Shown piece by piece: positions 46,491 to 55,560 of a stretch of 64,000 bases of DNA (position 1 is its first letter; the number at the start of each line of letters is the position of its first letter). The notes below the pieces were generated by a model. It did not search any database and was not told the DNA's origin. It worked only from the letters and a program-made list of their open reading frames with translations. Origin of the DNA: Oscillospiraceae bacterium (lineage in GTDB: Bacteria; Bacillota; Clostridia; Oscillospirales; Ruminococcaceae); NCBI GenBank assembly GCA_020024155.1, contig JAHHUE010000003.1, positions 1-64,000 on the forward strand, given 5' to 3'. Position numbers and translations under genes: made by a program.

Positions 46491-47438
46491 TTAGTTAAAC
46501 AATGTAGAGATACTTTGGTCAGCATAAATTCTTCTGATAGCATCTGCAAATACTGTTGAAACAGTAGCTGTTGAAATTTTGTCGAGGTGTTTTTCTTTTG
46601 GAAGTTGGATTGTATCAAGAATAACAACTTCTTCCAAAGCACTGTCTTGAATTCTCTGGATTGCAGGGCCAGAAAGAACAGCGTGTGTTGCACAAGCTCT
46701 AACAGATTTTGCACCACGTTCTTTAAGAGCGTTTGCAGCATTGCAAAGTGTACCTGCTGTATCAATAATGTCATCAATGATAACAACATTTTTGTCTTTG
46801 ATGTCGCCAATGATGTTCATAACTTCTGAAACATTTGCTTTTGGACGGCGTTTGTCAATAATTGCAATTGGTGCGTCAAGGTGAGCTGCAAATGTTCTTG
46901 CTCTTGTAACAGAACCAAGGTCTGGGCTAACAACAACCAAATCTTCAATAGCTTTTGCTTCAAAGATTTTTGCAAGGATTGGCATACCGATAAGGTGGTC
47001 AAGAGGAATATCGAAAAATCCTTGAATCTGTGCAGCGTGCAAGTCCATTGTAAGAACTCTGTCTGCGCCTGCTGCTGTGATAAGGTCAGCAACTAATTTT
47101 GCTGTAATTGGGTCACGAGATTTGCTTTTTCTGTCTTGTCTTGCATATCCAAAATATGGCATAACAGCTGTAATACGGCCAGCAGATGCTCTTTTAAGAG
47201 CGTCAATCATGATAAGCAATTCCATAAGATTGTTGTTTACAGGTGTGTTTGTACTTTGAACGATAAATACATCACTACCACGAACTGTTTCATGAATAGA
47301 AACAGCAATTTCACCATCGCTGAATGTGCTAACTTCACATTTACCAAGTGGTAAACCAAGTTGGTCAGCTATTGACTGTGCCAATTCTTTGCTTGCATTA
47401 GCTGCAAAAATCTTAATGTCTTTACCGTGAATATTCAT
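46491..47438 (-). CDS. prs: ribose-phosphate pyrophosphokinase
   Basis: A 315-residue class I enzyme making PRPP from ribose-5-phosphate and ATP for nucleotide, His and Trp synthesis. Seen: the ATP loop FSDGEIAVSI, the flexible RPPK loop PYFGYARQDRK, the metal site DLHAAQIQGFF, the catalytic loop DKRRPK and the PRPP loop VVIIDDIIDTAGTL. It belongs to the conserved glmU-prs-pth-mfd order. Confidence 0.97.
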   Translation of the reverse strand: MNIHGKDIKIFAANASKELAQSIADQLGLPLGKCEVSTFSDGEIAVSIHETVRGSDVFIVQSTNTPVNNNLMELLIMIDALKRASAGRITAVMPYFGYARQDRKSKSRDPITAKLVADLITAAGADRVLTMDLHAAQIQGFFDIPLDHLIGMPILAKIFEAKAIEDLVVVSPDLGSVTRARTFAAHLDAPIAIIDKRRPKANVSEVMNIIGDIKDKNVVIIDDIIDTAGTLCNAANALKERGAKSVRACATHAVLSGPAIQRIQDSALEEVVILDTIQLPKEKHLDKISTATVSTVFADAIRRIYADQSISTLFN

Positions 47439-47508
47439 TTTTTACCTCATCTTCTCTTTGTTATTTATGTTTAAAATTTTAACTTAATTAAAATATTAAA
47501 TTACAAAA

Positions 47509-48207
47509 TTATTTAGAATGTTTTTCTATATATTTATCAAGTTTTTTCTTTGCCCAACCGGTTTTATTTTCTTGTTTTGCTCTTGCAATTGCCAAATCAC
47601 AATCTCCAACATCTTTTGTTATAGTTGAGCCCGCTGCTGTGTATGCTCCGTTTCCAACTTTTACTGGTGCAATAAGGTTTGTATTGCAGCCAATAAAGGC
47701 ATAATCTCCAATAGTTGTTCTATTTTTGCTTTCACCGTCATAATTTACAGTTACAACACCACAGCCAAAATTAACATGTTTGCCCACATCACTATCACCT
47801 ATGTAAGTAAGATGTGCTATTGATGTACCTTCACCTATTGTTGAGTTTTTAACTTCAACAAAATCACCAATCTTAACATTTTTTTCGATATGGCTGTCAG
47901 GACGCAGTTGTGTAAATGGACCTATTTTTGCACCGTCTGCAACAGTGGATTGAGCCCCTTGTGAAGAATTGAAAACAACATTATCACCCAAAGTACAATC
48001 AGTAATCATACTGTTTGGACCAATAACACAATTTTCACCAATTTTTGTGTTACCTTTCAAGATAGTTCCTGGAAGAATTTGTGTGCCTTTGCCAATTTCG
48101 ACTTGTGGGTCTATAACCACACCATGACTTGTCAAAAAAACAACACCGTTTTGAATATGTTTTTCAATAATATCTAAATAAAATTTTTCCTGTTCTAATA
48201 TAGACAT
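47509..48207 (-). CDS. GlmU-like glucosamine-1-phosphate acetyltransferase, acetyltransferase domain only
   Basis: About 232 residues, made of left-handed beta-helix hexapeptide repeats (from about residue 30: VVIDPQVEIGKGTQI, ILKGNTKIGENCVIG and on) like the C-terminal half of GlmU. The catalytic His is in SIAHLTYIGD and the acetyl-CoA region has NYDGESKNRTTIGD and GAYTAAGSTI. The N-terminal uridylyltransferase domain of full GlmU (about 230 residues) is absent. This split form is known in Clostridia; the uridylyltransferase must be elsewhere. Start taken at ATG 48207 (AAGGG nine bases upstream), not the ATG at 48216 that touches the ribosome site. First gene of the prs-pth-mfd string. Confidence 0.87.
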   Translation of the reverse strand: MSILEQEKFYLDIIEKHIQNGVVFLTSHGVVIDPQVEIGKGTQILPGTILKGNTKIGENCVIGPNSMITDCTLGDNVVFNSSQGAQSTVADGAKIGPFTQLRPDSHIEKNVKIGDFVEVKNSTIGEGTSIAHLTYIGDSDVGKHVNFGCGVVTVNYDGESKNRTTIGDYAFIGCNTNLIAPVKVGNGAYTAAGSTITKDVGDCDLAIARAKQENKTGWAKKKLDKYIEKHSK

Positions 48208-48250
48208 CACTTTCATCCCTTCTGTGTTTAGTTTGTCTACACAACTACTA

Positions 48251-48259
48251 ATTATATCA
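48251..48259 (-). promoter_or_regulatory. extended -10 promoter of the glmU-like/prs operon
   Basis: On the minus strand TGATATAAT (48251-48259) is an extended -10. A TTGAAA upstream is 21 bases from the TATAAT, too far for a normal -35. It lies about 44 bases ahead of the start. Confidence 0.55.
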
Positions 48260-48371
48260 TACTCTATTGTTTGATTTTTTCAAGTATTTATTTATTATTT
48301 TTCAAAAGCTTGTGTAAAATATATAAGTTAATTTTAAAAACTTTAATTTTTTTGAACCTTTTGTTATAAAA

Positions 48372-48400
48372 TTGATTTTTATTTACAATTAGTATATTAT
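48372..48400 (+). promoter_or_regulatory. promoter of the small membrane-protein gene
   Basis: TTGATT (48372-48377), 17 bases, TATTAT (48395-48400), 33 bases ahead of the ATG at 48433. Confidence 0.65.
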
Positions 48401-48432
48401 TTAACATAACAAATATTATTGGAGGATACTAA

Positions 48433-48984
48433 ATGGTACCATTTTTTTACAATATAAGGAATAAATTAACAAAAGCTACGGCTCTTTTTATCTTTTTTGT
48501 AATTTATTTTATAGTATTTTGGTTTATGTTTTTCACAAAAGGTATTTTTATAAATGAGCATTTTTACAAAAAAAGTGCAAACTTAAATACCATAACATAC
48601 TCAGCTTTTGACTTTGGTTGCGATTTTGAGCAAATCGTTATGAAAAAGCAAATTGACAAAACTGTAATTACTGTTGATGATAAATATACTGTTACTGTTA
48701 CAAATCAAAACGAAGTAATACCTTCTCAAAACACTGATATTGAGCTTAACTGGTCTGAAATTGCAAGTCAAAAAGGCGAAACCGTAAGAAAGCTTGGTCA
48801 AAGGCCATGGCCGTTAGCCATTATAGTAGCAATTATATTTTTCTTTGCAAAAAAATATAACACACAAATTTATTCATTCATATACAAAAACCACGCTGCC
48901 GGAGAAAATTATTATAAATATTTTGATATACTATTTTCAATACTGTGCGTTGCAGTGTTAATTTATCTTGTACTTCCACTATAA
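48433..48984 (+). CDS. small membrane protein of unknown function
   Basis: A 183-residue protein with three transmembrane helices (about 17-38, 122-138, 162-182) and an extracytoplasmic loop (about 40-120) of beta-like strands that is rich in Thr, Val, Asn and Asp. I do not recognise a family. GGAGGATACTAA precedes the ATG. It is a plus-strand single-gene unit with its own promoter and shared terminator, standing alone between two minus-strand blocks. No regulatory hint or partner gene is evident. Confidence 0.75.
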   Translation: MVPFFYNIRNKLTKATALFIFFVIYFIVFWFMFFTKGIFINEHFYKKSANLNTITYSAFDFGCDFEQIVMKKQIDKTVITVDDKYTVTVTNQNEVIPSQNTDIELNWSEIASQKGETVRKLGQRPWPLAIIVAIIFFFAKKYNTQIYSFIYKNHAAGENYYKYFDILFSILCVAVLIYLVLPL

Positions 48985-48985
48985 C

Positions 48986-49012
48986 AAAAAGGGACGAAAA
49001 TTCGTCCCTTTT
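48986..49012. terminator. bidirectional terminator between the membrane protein and pepT
   Basis: AAAAGGGACGAA and TTCGTCCCTTTT form a 12-bp stem with a two-base centre, with A/T runs on both sides; it serves two convergent genes. Confidence 0.88.
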
Positions 49013-49016
49013 ATTT

Positions 49017-50231
49017 TTATTCTGCGTAAATTTTAAGTATGTTTTTAACAACTTCAACGCATACTTCCATATTTTCTTTTGTTGTACATTCATATTTTCC
49101 GTGGAAATTCATACCACCTGTTGCAAGGTTTGGACAAGGAAGTCCCATAAATGATAATCTTGCACCGTCTGTACCACCACGAATTGCTATGCTTTTAGGT
49201 GTAACACCTGCTTGTTCTGTTGCTTTTACTGCGTTTTCAATAAGATGGAAATGTGGCAAAATCTTTTCTTTCATATTGCGATAGCTAAGCGTTGTTTCAA
49301 CATTAACCAATTCTCTGCCATATTTTTTATTGAGAAATTCTGCAATATCATAGAGCATTGTTTCTTTTTGTTTGATTTTTTCTCCGTCATGGTCACGAAG
49401 AATATAGTGCATAACTGTTTTTTCTATGCTGCCTTCTATTTCTATAAGATGGAAAAAGCCTTCAAAGTTTTCTGTGTATTCAGGTCTTTCAAATTCAGGC
49501 AACATACGGTCAAATTCAAAAGCAACTCTTTGGCTGTTTATCATCTGTCCTTTTGCACTGCCTGGATGAATTGAACGGCCTGAAATTGTTATCTGTGCAG
49601 AAACAGCATTAAAGTTTTCATACTCTATTTCGCCTGGCAAACCACCGTCAACTGTGTATGCAAAATCAGCACCAAAGCCTTTTACATCAAACAAATTTGC
49701 CCCTCTGCCAATTTCTTCATCAGGTGTAAATCCAACTGCAATTTTGCCGTGTGGGATATCATTTTTGATAATATCTTCAACTGCTTGCATAATAACAGCA
49801 ATACCTGATTTATCGTCAGCGCCAAGCAAGCTTGTGCCATCTGTTGTTATAAGAGTATGACCTTTAAAGTTTTTAAGTTCTGGAAATTCGCTTACACTCA
49901 AAATATCTCCGCTGCCTGCAAGCAAAACATCTTTCCCATTATAGTTTTCTATAATCTGAGGTTTTACATCATACCCATTAAAGTCAGTTGCTGTGTCCAT
50001 ATGAGCAATCAAGCCTATACAGTGTTTATCTTCATATCCCTTTGTTGCAGGAAATTCTCCGTAAACATAACCGTCTTTTATACGAACATTTTCAAGTCCG
50101 ATTTCTTTCATTTGTTTTGACACAAAATCAGCAACATCAAGCTGACAAGCTGTTGATGGACAAGTTTCACTGCTTTCATCAGAAGGAGATGAAATCTTTA
50201 TATAGCTTAAAAATTTTTCTGTAACACTCAT
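49017..50231 (-). CDS. pepT: tripeptide aminopeptidase PepT
   Basis: A 404-residue zinc exopeptidase (M20B) releasing the N-terminal residue of tripeptides in the cytoplasm. Zinc-ligand and catalytic motifs: GLIAHMDTATDF (His and catalytic Asp), GADDKSG (bridging Asp), TPDEEIGRGAN (catalytic Glu) and GGMNFHGKYE (C-terminal His). ATIRGGTDGARLSFMG is the usual RGGTDG block. Length is normal. Divergent from the polysaccharide cluster. Confidence 0.95.
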   Translation of the reverse strand: MSVTEKFLSYIKISSPSDESSETCPSTACQLDVADFVSKQMKEIGLENVRIKDGYVYGEFPATKGYEDKHCIGLIAHMDTATDFNGYDVKPQIIENYNGKDVLLAGSGDILSVSEFPELKNFKGHTLITTDGTSLLGADDKSGIAVIMQAVEDIIKNDIPHGKIAVGFTPDEEIGRGANLFDVKGFGADFAYTVDGGLPGEIEYENFNAVSAQITISGRSIHPGSAKGQMINSQRVAFEFDRMLPEFERPEYTENFEGFFHLIEIEGSIEKTVMHYILRDHDGEKIKQKETMLYDIAEFLNKKYGRELVNVETTLSYRNMKEKILPHFHLIENAVKATEQAGVTPKSIAIRGGTDGARLSFMGLPCPNLATGGMNFHGKYECTTKENMEVCVEVVKNILKIYAE

Positions 50232-50332
50232 CGTTTAAACTCCCTTTCATTCTTTTCACTTTAAAATTTACGACTATTCTATCACAAAATGATAAATAAT
50301 TCACTATTTTTATCATATTTTTTTATATACAC

Positions 50333-50361
50333 TTTAAATATCATAAATTATGTGGTAGAAT
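50333..50361 (+). promoter_or_regulatory. candidate promoter of the polysaccharide cluster
   Basis: TTTAAA (50333-50338), 17 bases, TAGAAT (50356-50361); a second -10-like TATAAT lies at 50367-50372. A leader of about 65 bases precedes the first start codon. AT-richness keeps confidence low. Confidence 0.4.
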
Positions 50362-50433
50362 AGCACTATAATTGATTTATAATTATTTATTAAATTTTAA
50401 GCTAGATAATTCTAGGCTTTTGGAGGATATTTT

Positions 50434-51480
50434 ATGTCAAATTCAGTTTTTACTGGTAAAACCCTGTTGATTACAGGTGGTACAGGCAGTTTTGGACACA
50501 CTGTACTTAAACACTTTTTAACAACAGATATAGGAGAAATCCGTATATTCTCCCGTGACGAAAAGAAACAAGACGATATGCGTCATGAACTTCAAGTTTC
50601 TCATCCAGTTGAAAGCCAAAAAGTAAAATTTTACATTGGCGATGTTAGGGATATTAACAGTGTTAATAACGCAATGAACGGCGTTGACTTTATTTTTCAC
50701 GCAGCTGCTCTTAAACAAGTTCCTTCTTGTGAATTTTTCCCTATTGAAGCTGTAAAAACAAATGTTATCGGTACAGAAAATGTTCTTACAAGTGCAATTG
50801 CCCATGGTGTAAAAAAGGTTGTTTGCCTTTCAACTGATAAAGCTGCATACCCTATCAACGCAATGGGTATTTCAAAAGCTTTGATGGAAAAAGTTATTGT
50901 TGCAAAATCAAGAACTGTTGACGGCGACAAAACAACTATCTGCTGTACACGCTATGGCAATGTTATGTGCAGTCGTGGCAGTGTTATTCCTCTTTTCCGT
51001 GACCAGATAAAACAAGGCAAACCTCTTACAATTACAAACCCTGATATGACAAGATTCCTTATGAACCTTGATGAAGCTGTTGACCTTGTTGTTTTTGCTT
51101 TTACACACGGACAACCTGGCGACCTTTTTGTTCAGAAATCACCTGCTTGTACAATTGGTGATCTTGCAAAAGCAACTCAGGAACTCTTTGGTGATACAGG
51201 CACAAAAATAATCGGCGAAAGACATGGTGAAAAATTGTACGAAACTCTCCTAACAGAAGAAGAAGCTGCAAAAGCTATTGATATGGGTGGATATTACAGA
51301 GTTCCTGCCGATAACCGTGACCTAAACTATGATAAATATTTTGTTGAAGGCAACACAGACGAAAAACTCATTCATCAATATACAAGCCATAACACAGAAC
51401 GCCTTTCTGTTGAAGGTACAATTGCAAAAATGAAAACAACAGAATACATTCAAGAGGAGCTTAGTAAACTTGAAAAATAA
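50434..51480 (+). CDS. capE: UDP-N-acetylglucosamine 4,6-dehydratase/5-epimerase (CapE/FnlA type)
   Basis: A 348-residue extended short-chain dehydrogenase acting on UDP-GlcNAc, the first step to UDP-L-FucNAc. NAD site TGGTGSFG (14-21), HAAALKQVP, and the active site STDKAAYPINAMGISK, in which a Met stands where Tyr is usual, a known feature of CapE-like enzymes. Together with the following capF and capG homologues it makes the UDP-L-FucNAc pathway. GGAGGATATTTT precedes the ATG. It overlaps capF by 11 bases. Confidence 0.92.
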   Translation: MSNSVFTGKTLLITGGTGSFGHTVLKHFLTTDIGEIRIFSRDEKKQDDMRHELQVSHPVESQKVKFYIGDVRDINSVNNAMNGVDFIFHAAALKQVPSCEFFPIEAVKTNVIGTENVLTSAIAHGVKKVVCLSTDKAAYPINAMGISKALMEKVIVAKSRTVDGDKTTICCTRYGNVMCSRGSVIPLFRDQIKQGKPLTITNPDMTRFLMNLDEAVDLVVFAFTHGQPGDLFVQKSPACTIGDLAKATQELFGDTGTKIIGERHGEKLYETLLTEEEAAKAIDMGGYYRVPADNRDLNYDKYFVEGNTDEKLIHQYTSHNTERLSVEGTIAKMKTTEYIQEELSKLEK

Positions 51481-52585
51481 AAAGATTTTAATTACCGGTG
51501 CAGGTGGATTTGTTGGAAAAAACCTTACAGTAACTTTGCTGCAAAAAGGATATACAAACCTCTATCTGTACGACAGAAGCAATACGCAAGAAGATTTGGA
51601 AAAATTCTGTTCTGACTGTGACTTTGTTTTTCATCTTGCAGGTGTAAACCGTCCTGTTGATAACAAAGAATTTTATACAGGAAATACAGATTTTTCAAAA
51701 ACTTTGCTTGATACTCTTAAAGCAAAAAATAATAACTGTGGCATTATCGTTTCATCTTCTGTTCAAGCTTTACTTGATAATGACTACGGCAAAAGCAAAA
51801 AAATGGGAGAAGATTTGTTTTTATCCAACTCTTTCAACCCTTCATATATAGTTCGTCTTTATGGCGTTTTCGGCAAATGGAGCAAACCTAATTACAACAC
51901 TGTTGTTGCAACTTTCTGCCACAATGTTGCTCACGGTCTTCCTTTGCAAATCAATGACCCTAACTATGAACTTACACTTTGTTATATTGATGATGTTGTA
52001 TCAAAATTCATTGATATTTTTGAAAATCAATCAGATTATAAACAAGGTTTCTTTGAAATTGATACTTTACACAAAATAACATTAGGTCGTCTTGCTAAAA
52101 CAATAGAAAGCTTTGGCAAAAATCGCGATACACTCATTATGCCTGACCTTTCCAGTCTTTTGGAACAACGCCTTTACGGCACATATTTGTCTTACCTTGA
52201 TACAGATAAATTCTCATATCCTCTTAAAAAGAATGAGGACAACCGTGGTTGGCTTGCTGAATTTATTAAAAGCGAAGGCTTTGGGCAGATTTTCATTTCT
52301 ACAACTAAACCTGGCATCACTCGTGGTGACCATTGGCATCATACAAAAGTTGAAAAATTCTTTGTTATCAGCGGTAAAGCAGAAATATCTTTCCGTCATA
52401 TGATTACAAACGAAATTATTAGATATACTGTTGATGGCAATAATCCAACTGTTGTTGATATTCCTGTTGGATACACACACAATATCAAAAATATTGGCGA
52501 TACAGAAATGATTTGTTTGTTCTGGTCTAGCCAGATTTTTGACCCTAACAATCCTGACACATACTATACAAAGGTAGATATATGA
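51470..52585 (+). CDS. capF: bifunctional UDP-sugar epimerase-reductase CapF/FnlB (SDR plus cupin)
   Basis: A 371-residue enzyme with an N-terminal NAD(P)-binding reductase domain (GAGGFVGKN, 10-18) and a C-terminal cupin (about 250-365) whose metal ligands lie in TRGDHWHHTKVEKF. CapF epimerises at C3 and reduces at C4 the CapE product. The start is TTG inside the end of capE. The stop TGA overlaps the next ATG (ATGA), so translation is coupled. Confidence 0.92.
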   Translation: MKNKKILITGAGGFVGKNLTVTLLQKGYTNLYLYDRSNTQEDLEKFCSDCDFVFHLAGVNRPVDNKEFYTGNTDFSKTLLDTLKAKNNNCGIIVSSSVQALLDNDYGKSKKMGEDLFLSNSFNPSYIVRLYGVFGKWSKPNYNTVVATFCHNVAHGLPLQINDPNYELTLCYIDDVVSKFIDIFENQSDYKQGFFEIDTLHKITLGRLAKTIESFGKNRDTLIMPDLSSLLEQRLYGTYLSYLDTDKFSYPLKKNEDNRGWLAEFIKSEGFGQIFISTTKPGITRGDHWHHTKVEKFFVISGKAEISFRHMITNEIIRYTVDGNNPTVVDIPVGYTHNIKNIGDTEMICLFWSSQIFDPNNPDTYYTKVDI

Positions 52586-53115
52586 GTAAGTTAGTTATTC
52601 TTGGTTTTGGCGGATACGGAAAAACAATCGAAGATGTTGTTTTAAGTGGTAATTTATTTGATGAAGTTATTTTTTTAGATGATAAATCAAAAGATAGCAA
52701 AGTTTTTGGTCTATGTACAGACTTTAAAAAATTCATCAATGAAGATACCTTCTTTTATCCTGCTTTTGGGAATAATAACTTGAGAATAGAATGGATAAAT
52801 ATGCTTTTATCTGAAAAAGCACAGGTTGCAACTATAATACACCCAAAAAGCTATGTAAGCAGTGGTGCTGTTATTGAAACTGGCTGTGCAGTTCTTCCAA
52901 ATGCAACAGTAAATACAACTTCTGTTTTGAAAAAGGGTTGTATTGTAAACTTTGGTGCAGTTGTTGACCACGACTGTTTTATTGAAAAAGGTGTACATTT
53001 ATGCCCTAACTGCATTATAAAAGCATATAACAACATACCTCCTCTATGCAAAATTGAGGCTGGTAAAGTTGTCCTTAATAATACTTTCAAAACTGGAGAA
53101 AAGCATAATGGCTAA
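52582..53115 (+). CDS. NeuD/PglD-family sugar acyltransferase
   Basis: A 177-residue protein with a Rossmann-like N-domain (ILGFGGYGKTI, 5-15) and a C-terminal hexapeptide-repeat helix with the catalytic His in FGAVVDHDCFI (about 130). It resembles PglD/NeuD O- or N-acetyltransferases acting on nucleotide sugars or sialic acid, but the last coils are shortened (about 20-30 residues fewer than usual). It is inserted between capF and capG, where the S. aureus and E. coli FucNAc clusters have none, and overlaps both neighbours. It may acetylate an intermediate or a different sugar made here (inference). Confidence 0.85.
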   Translation: MSKLVILGFGGYGKTIEDVVLSGNLFDEVIFLDDKSKDSKVFGLCTDFKKFINEDTFFYPAFGNNNLRIEWINMLLSEKAQVATIIHPKSYVSSGAVIETGCAVLPNATVNTTSVLKKGCIVNFGAVVDHDCFIEKGVHLCPNCIIKAYNNIPPLCKIEAGKVVLNNTFKTGEKHNG

Positions 53116-54250
53116 ACTTAAACTTATGACTATCATCGGCACCAGACCGGAAATTATCCGTCTTGCTGCTGTAATCAAAAAATGTGATAAATATTTTGAC
53201 CAAATTCTTGTTCATACAGGTCAAAACTATGACTACGAATTAAATCAAGTTTTCTTTGACGACCTTGGTCTTAGAGCTCCTGATTTTTATCTTGACGCAG
53301 TAGGTAAAGACCTTGGCGAAACGATAGGCAACATCATTGCAAAATCATACTCACTTATGGTTAGCGAAAAACCTGATGCTTTGCTTATTCTTGGGGATAC
53401 AAACAGTTGTCTTTCTGCTATTAGTGCAAAAAGACTTCATATTCCAATTTTCCATATGGAAGCAGGCAACCGTTGTTTTGACGAATGTTTGCCGGAAGAA
53501 ACAAACAGAAGAATTGTTGACCATATAGCAGATGTTAATCTTTGCTACTCTGAACACGCAAGAAGATATTTGAACAGCGAGGGTACTGCAAAAGAAAGAA
53601 CTTATGTTACAGGAAGCCCTATGGCAGAAGTTCTTCACGAAAATCTTGAACAAATCAAATCTTCCGATATTCTCTCTCGCCTTGGACTTGAAAAAGGAAA
53701 ATACATTCTTCTTTCAGCTCACAGAGAAGAAAACATTGATACAGAAGAAAACTTCTTCAACCTTATGAATGCCGTTAACGCAATGGCTGAAAAATACGAT
53801 ATGCCTATTTTGTATTCATGTCATCCAAGAAGTGCAAAATTTATAAAAGAAAGAAATTTTGTTTTCGATAAACGAGTTATTCAAAACAAACCTCTTGGTT
53901 TCCACGATTATAATAATTTACAGATGAACGCATTTGCAGTTGTTTCTGACAGTGGTACATTACCAGAGGAAAGCAGTTTCTTCCTTTCAGTTGATAATCC
54001 TTTCCCTGCTGTTTGCATTAGAACTTCAACAGAAAGACCAGAGGCTCTTGATAAAGGCAACTTTATCCTTGCAGGTATTACAACACAGCAGGTTTTGCAG
54101 GCTGTTGATACAGCAGTTGAAATGAACAAAAACCTTGACTTTGGTATTCCTGTACCAAATTACACAGACGAAAATGTTTCAACAAAAGTTGTAAAAATTA
54201 TCCAAAGTTACACTGGCGTTGTAAACAAAATGGTTTGGAGAAAATACTAA
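53108..54250 (+). CDS. capG: UDP-N-acetylglucosamine 2-epimerase family enzyme CapG/FnlC type
   Basis: About 380 residues of the WecB/CapG GT-B-like fold. The start is ATG 53108 with GGAGAAAAGCATA upstream, giving MAKLKLMTIIGTRPEIIR; frames starting earlier overlap the acyltransferase gene. Motifs: GTRPEIIRL, HTGQNYD, DTNSCLSA, HMEAGNRC, and the C-terminal DSGTLPEE. The CapG/FnlC form epimerises C2 to complete UDP-L-FucNAc; the neighbours capE and capF support this over plain WecB. Confidence 0.92.
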   Translation: MAKLKLMTIIGTRPEIIRLAAVIKKCDKYFDQILVHTGQNYDYELNQVFFDDLGLRAPDFYLDAVGKDLGETIGNIIAKSYSLMVSEKPDALLILGDTNSCLSAISAKRLHIPIFHMEAGNRCFDECLPEETNRRIVDHIADVNLCYSEHARRYLNSEGTAKERTYVTGSPMAEVLHENLEQIKSSDILSRLGLEKGKYILLSAHREENIDTEENFFNLMNAVNAMAEKYDMPILYSCHPRSAKFIKERNFVFDKRVIQNKPLGFHDYNNLQMNAFAVVSDSGTLPEESSFFLSVDNPFPAVCIRTSTERPEALDKGNFILAGITTQQVLQAVDTAVEMNKNLDFGIPVPNYTDENVSTKVVKIIQSYTGVVNKMVWRKY

Positions 54251-54257
54251 TTAAAAA

Positions 54258-54290
54258 TTAAAGCTGTGGTTTTTACAGCCACAGCTTTAA
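54258..54290 (+). terminator. hairpin inside the polysaccharide cluster
   Basis: TTAAAGCTGTGG (54258-54269) and CCACAGCTTTAA (54279-54290) form a perfect 12-bp stem with a 9-base loop. The T-run after it is weak (ATATGTTTT). It separates the nucleotide-sugar genes from the glycosyltransferase genes and probably lowers read-through. Confidence 0.7.
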
Positions 54291-54325
54291 ATATGTTTTA
54301 AAAAATTTTATTTAAGGTATAGATT

Positions 54326-55546
54326 TTGAAAAAGAAAATTTTAATTATAAGCCAACATTTTTGGCCGGAAAATTTTAGAATAAGCGATATAGCCTCAGGC
54401 TTTGCAGAAAATGATATAGAAGTTGACGTTATTTGTGGTATTCCAAACTATCCAAACGGAATTATACCTGACGGATACGGATATTTCAAAAACAAAAAAC
54501 AGAATTATAACAATGTAAATATTTACAGAAGCTGGGAAATAACAAGAAAAGGCAATTCTTCTATAAGAATTTTCTTAAACTATGTTTCATTTCCTTTTTT
54601 TGCAACATTCAAAACTATTGGGTTTATGCACAAGAAATATGACGCTGTCTTCTGCTATGAGACAAGTCCGGTGTATATGATTTTTCCTGCTATTTTCTAT
54701 TCAAAAATCAAAAAAATACCTTTAACTACTTATGTGTTGGATTTATGGCCGGAAAATTTTTATTCGGTTGTTAATATACAAAATCCTTTACTTAGAAAAA
54801 TATGCCAGTCCACAAGTCATTGGCACTACAAAAAAAGCGATAAACTCATTGCTATGAGCCCATCACTTAAAGAAAAACTTATAAGTATTACAAATAAAAG
54901 CAGTGATAAAGTTGCAGTTATTCCACAATACTGCGAAAGTTTTTATGAACAGGAAATTGTTGATGAAAACCTAACTGAAAAATACAAAAACTATTTTAAA
55001 ATTGTGTATGCAGGCAACATAAGCCCTGCACAAAACCTTGAAGTTGCTGTCAATAGTGCTGTTCTTTTAAAAAAAGATGGCATAAAAGATATAAAATTTA
55101 TTATCGTTGGCGACGGTATGTCAAAAAATCACATAGAAAATTATGTAAAAGAAAAAGATGTAACAGAGTATTTTGATTTTCTTGGTTCAAAACCTGTTAC
55201 AGATATGCCAATATATCACACCCTTGCAGACTGCTTGTTTGCACCTTTGGCAAAAAGCGACCTTATAGGTCTTACTATTCCGGCAAAAGTTACAAGCTAT
55301 ATGGCTGGCAGAAAGCCGGTTATCACCTGTATTGACGGAGAAGGCAGCTTTGTTATTGAAAAAGCTAATTCCGGTCTCACTGGTGAAAGTGGAAACAGTT
55401 TTCAGCTTTATGAAAACATTAAAACTTTGTATAATATGCCAATTTCTGAAAGAGTTAAACTTGGAGAAAACGGATTTACATATCACCTTGAACATCACGA
55501 ACGCAACAAGGTATTAAAACAACTTATAGATTTTATTTTTAATTAA
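54326..55546 (+). CDS. family 4 glycosyltransferase, WbuB-like
   Basis: A 406-residue GT-B glycosyltransferase. N-domain: QHFWPENFRISDIA and GIPNYPNG; C-domain: the donor-binding YAGNISPAQNL and the glycan-binding end SDLIGLTIPAKVTSYMAG. This order is typical of WbuB/WcaI-like enzymes that, next to fnl/cap genes, transfer FucNAc. The start is TTG with AAGG upstream. With capE-capF-capG nearby, L-FucNAc transfer to a lipid-linked or growing glycan is the likely role (inference). Confidence 0.87.
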   Translation: MKKKILIISQHFWPENFRISDIASGFAENDIEVDVICGIPNYPNGIIPDGYGYFKNKKQNYNNVNIYRSWEITRKGNSSIRIFLNYVSFPFFATFKTIGFMHKKYDAVFCYETSPVYMIFPAIFYSKIKKIPLTTYVLDLWPENFYSVVNIQNPLLRKICQSTSHWHYKKSDKLIAMSPSLKEKLISITNKSSDKVAVIPQYCESFYEQEIVDENLTEKYKNYFKIVYAGNISPAQNLEVAVNSAVLLKKDGIKDIKFIIVGDGMSKNHIENYVKEKDVTEYFDFLGSKPVTDMPIYHTLADCLFAPLAKSDLIGLTIPAKVTSYMAGRKPVITCIDGEGSFVIEKANSGLTGESGNSFQLYENIKTLYNMPISERVKLGENGFTYHLEHHERNKVLKQLIDFIFN

Positions 55547-55560
55547 CGGAGGCCAGGCTA

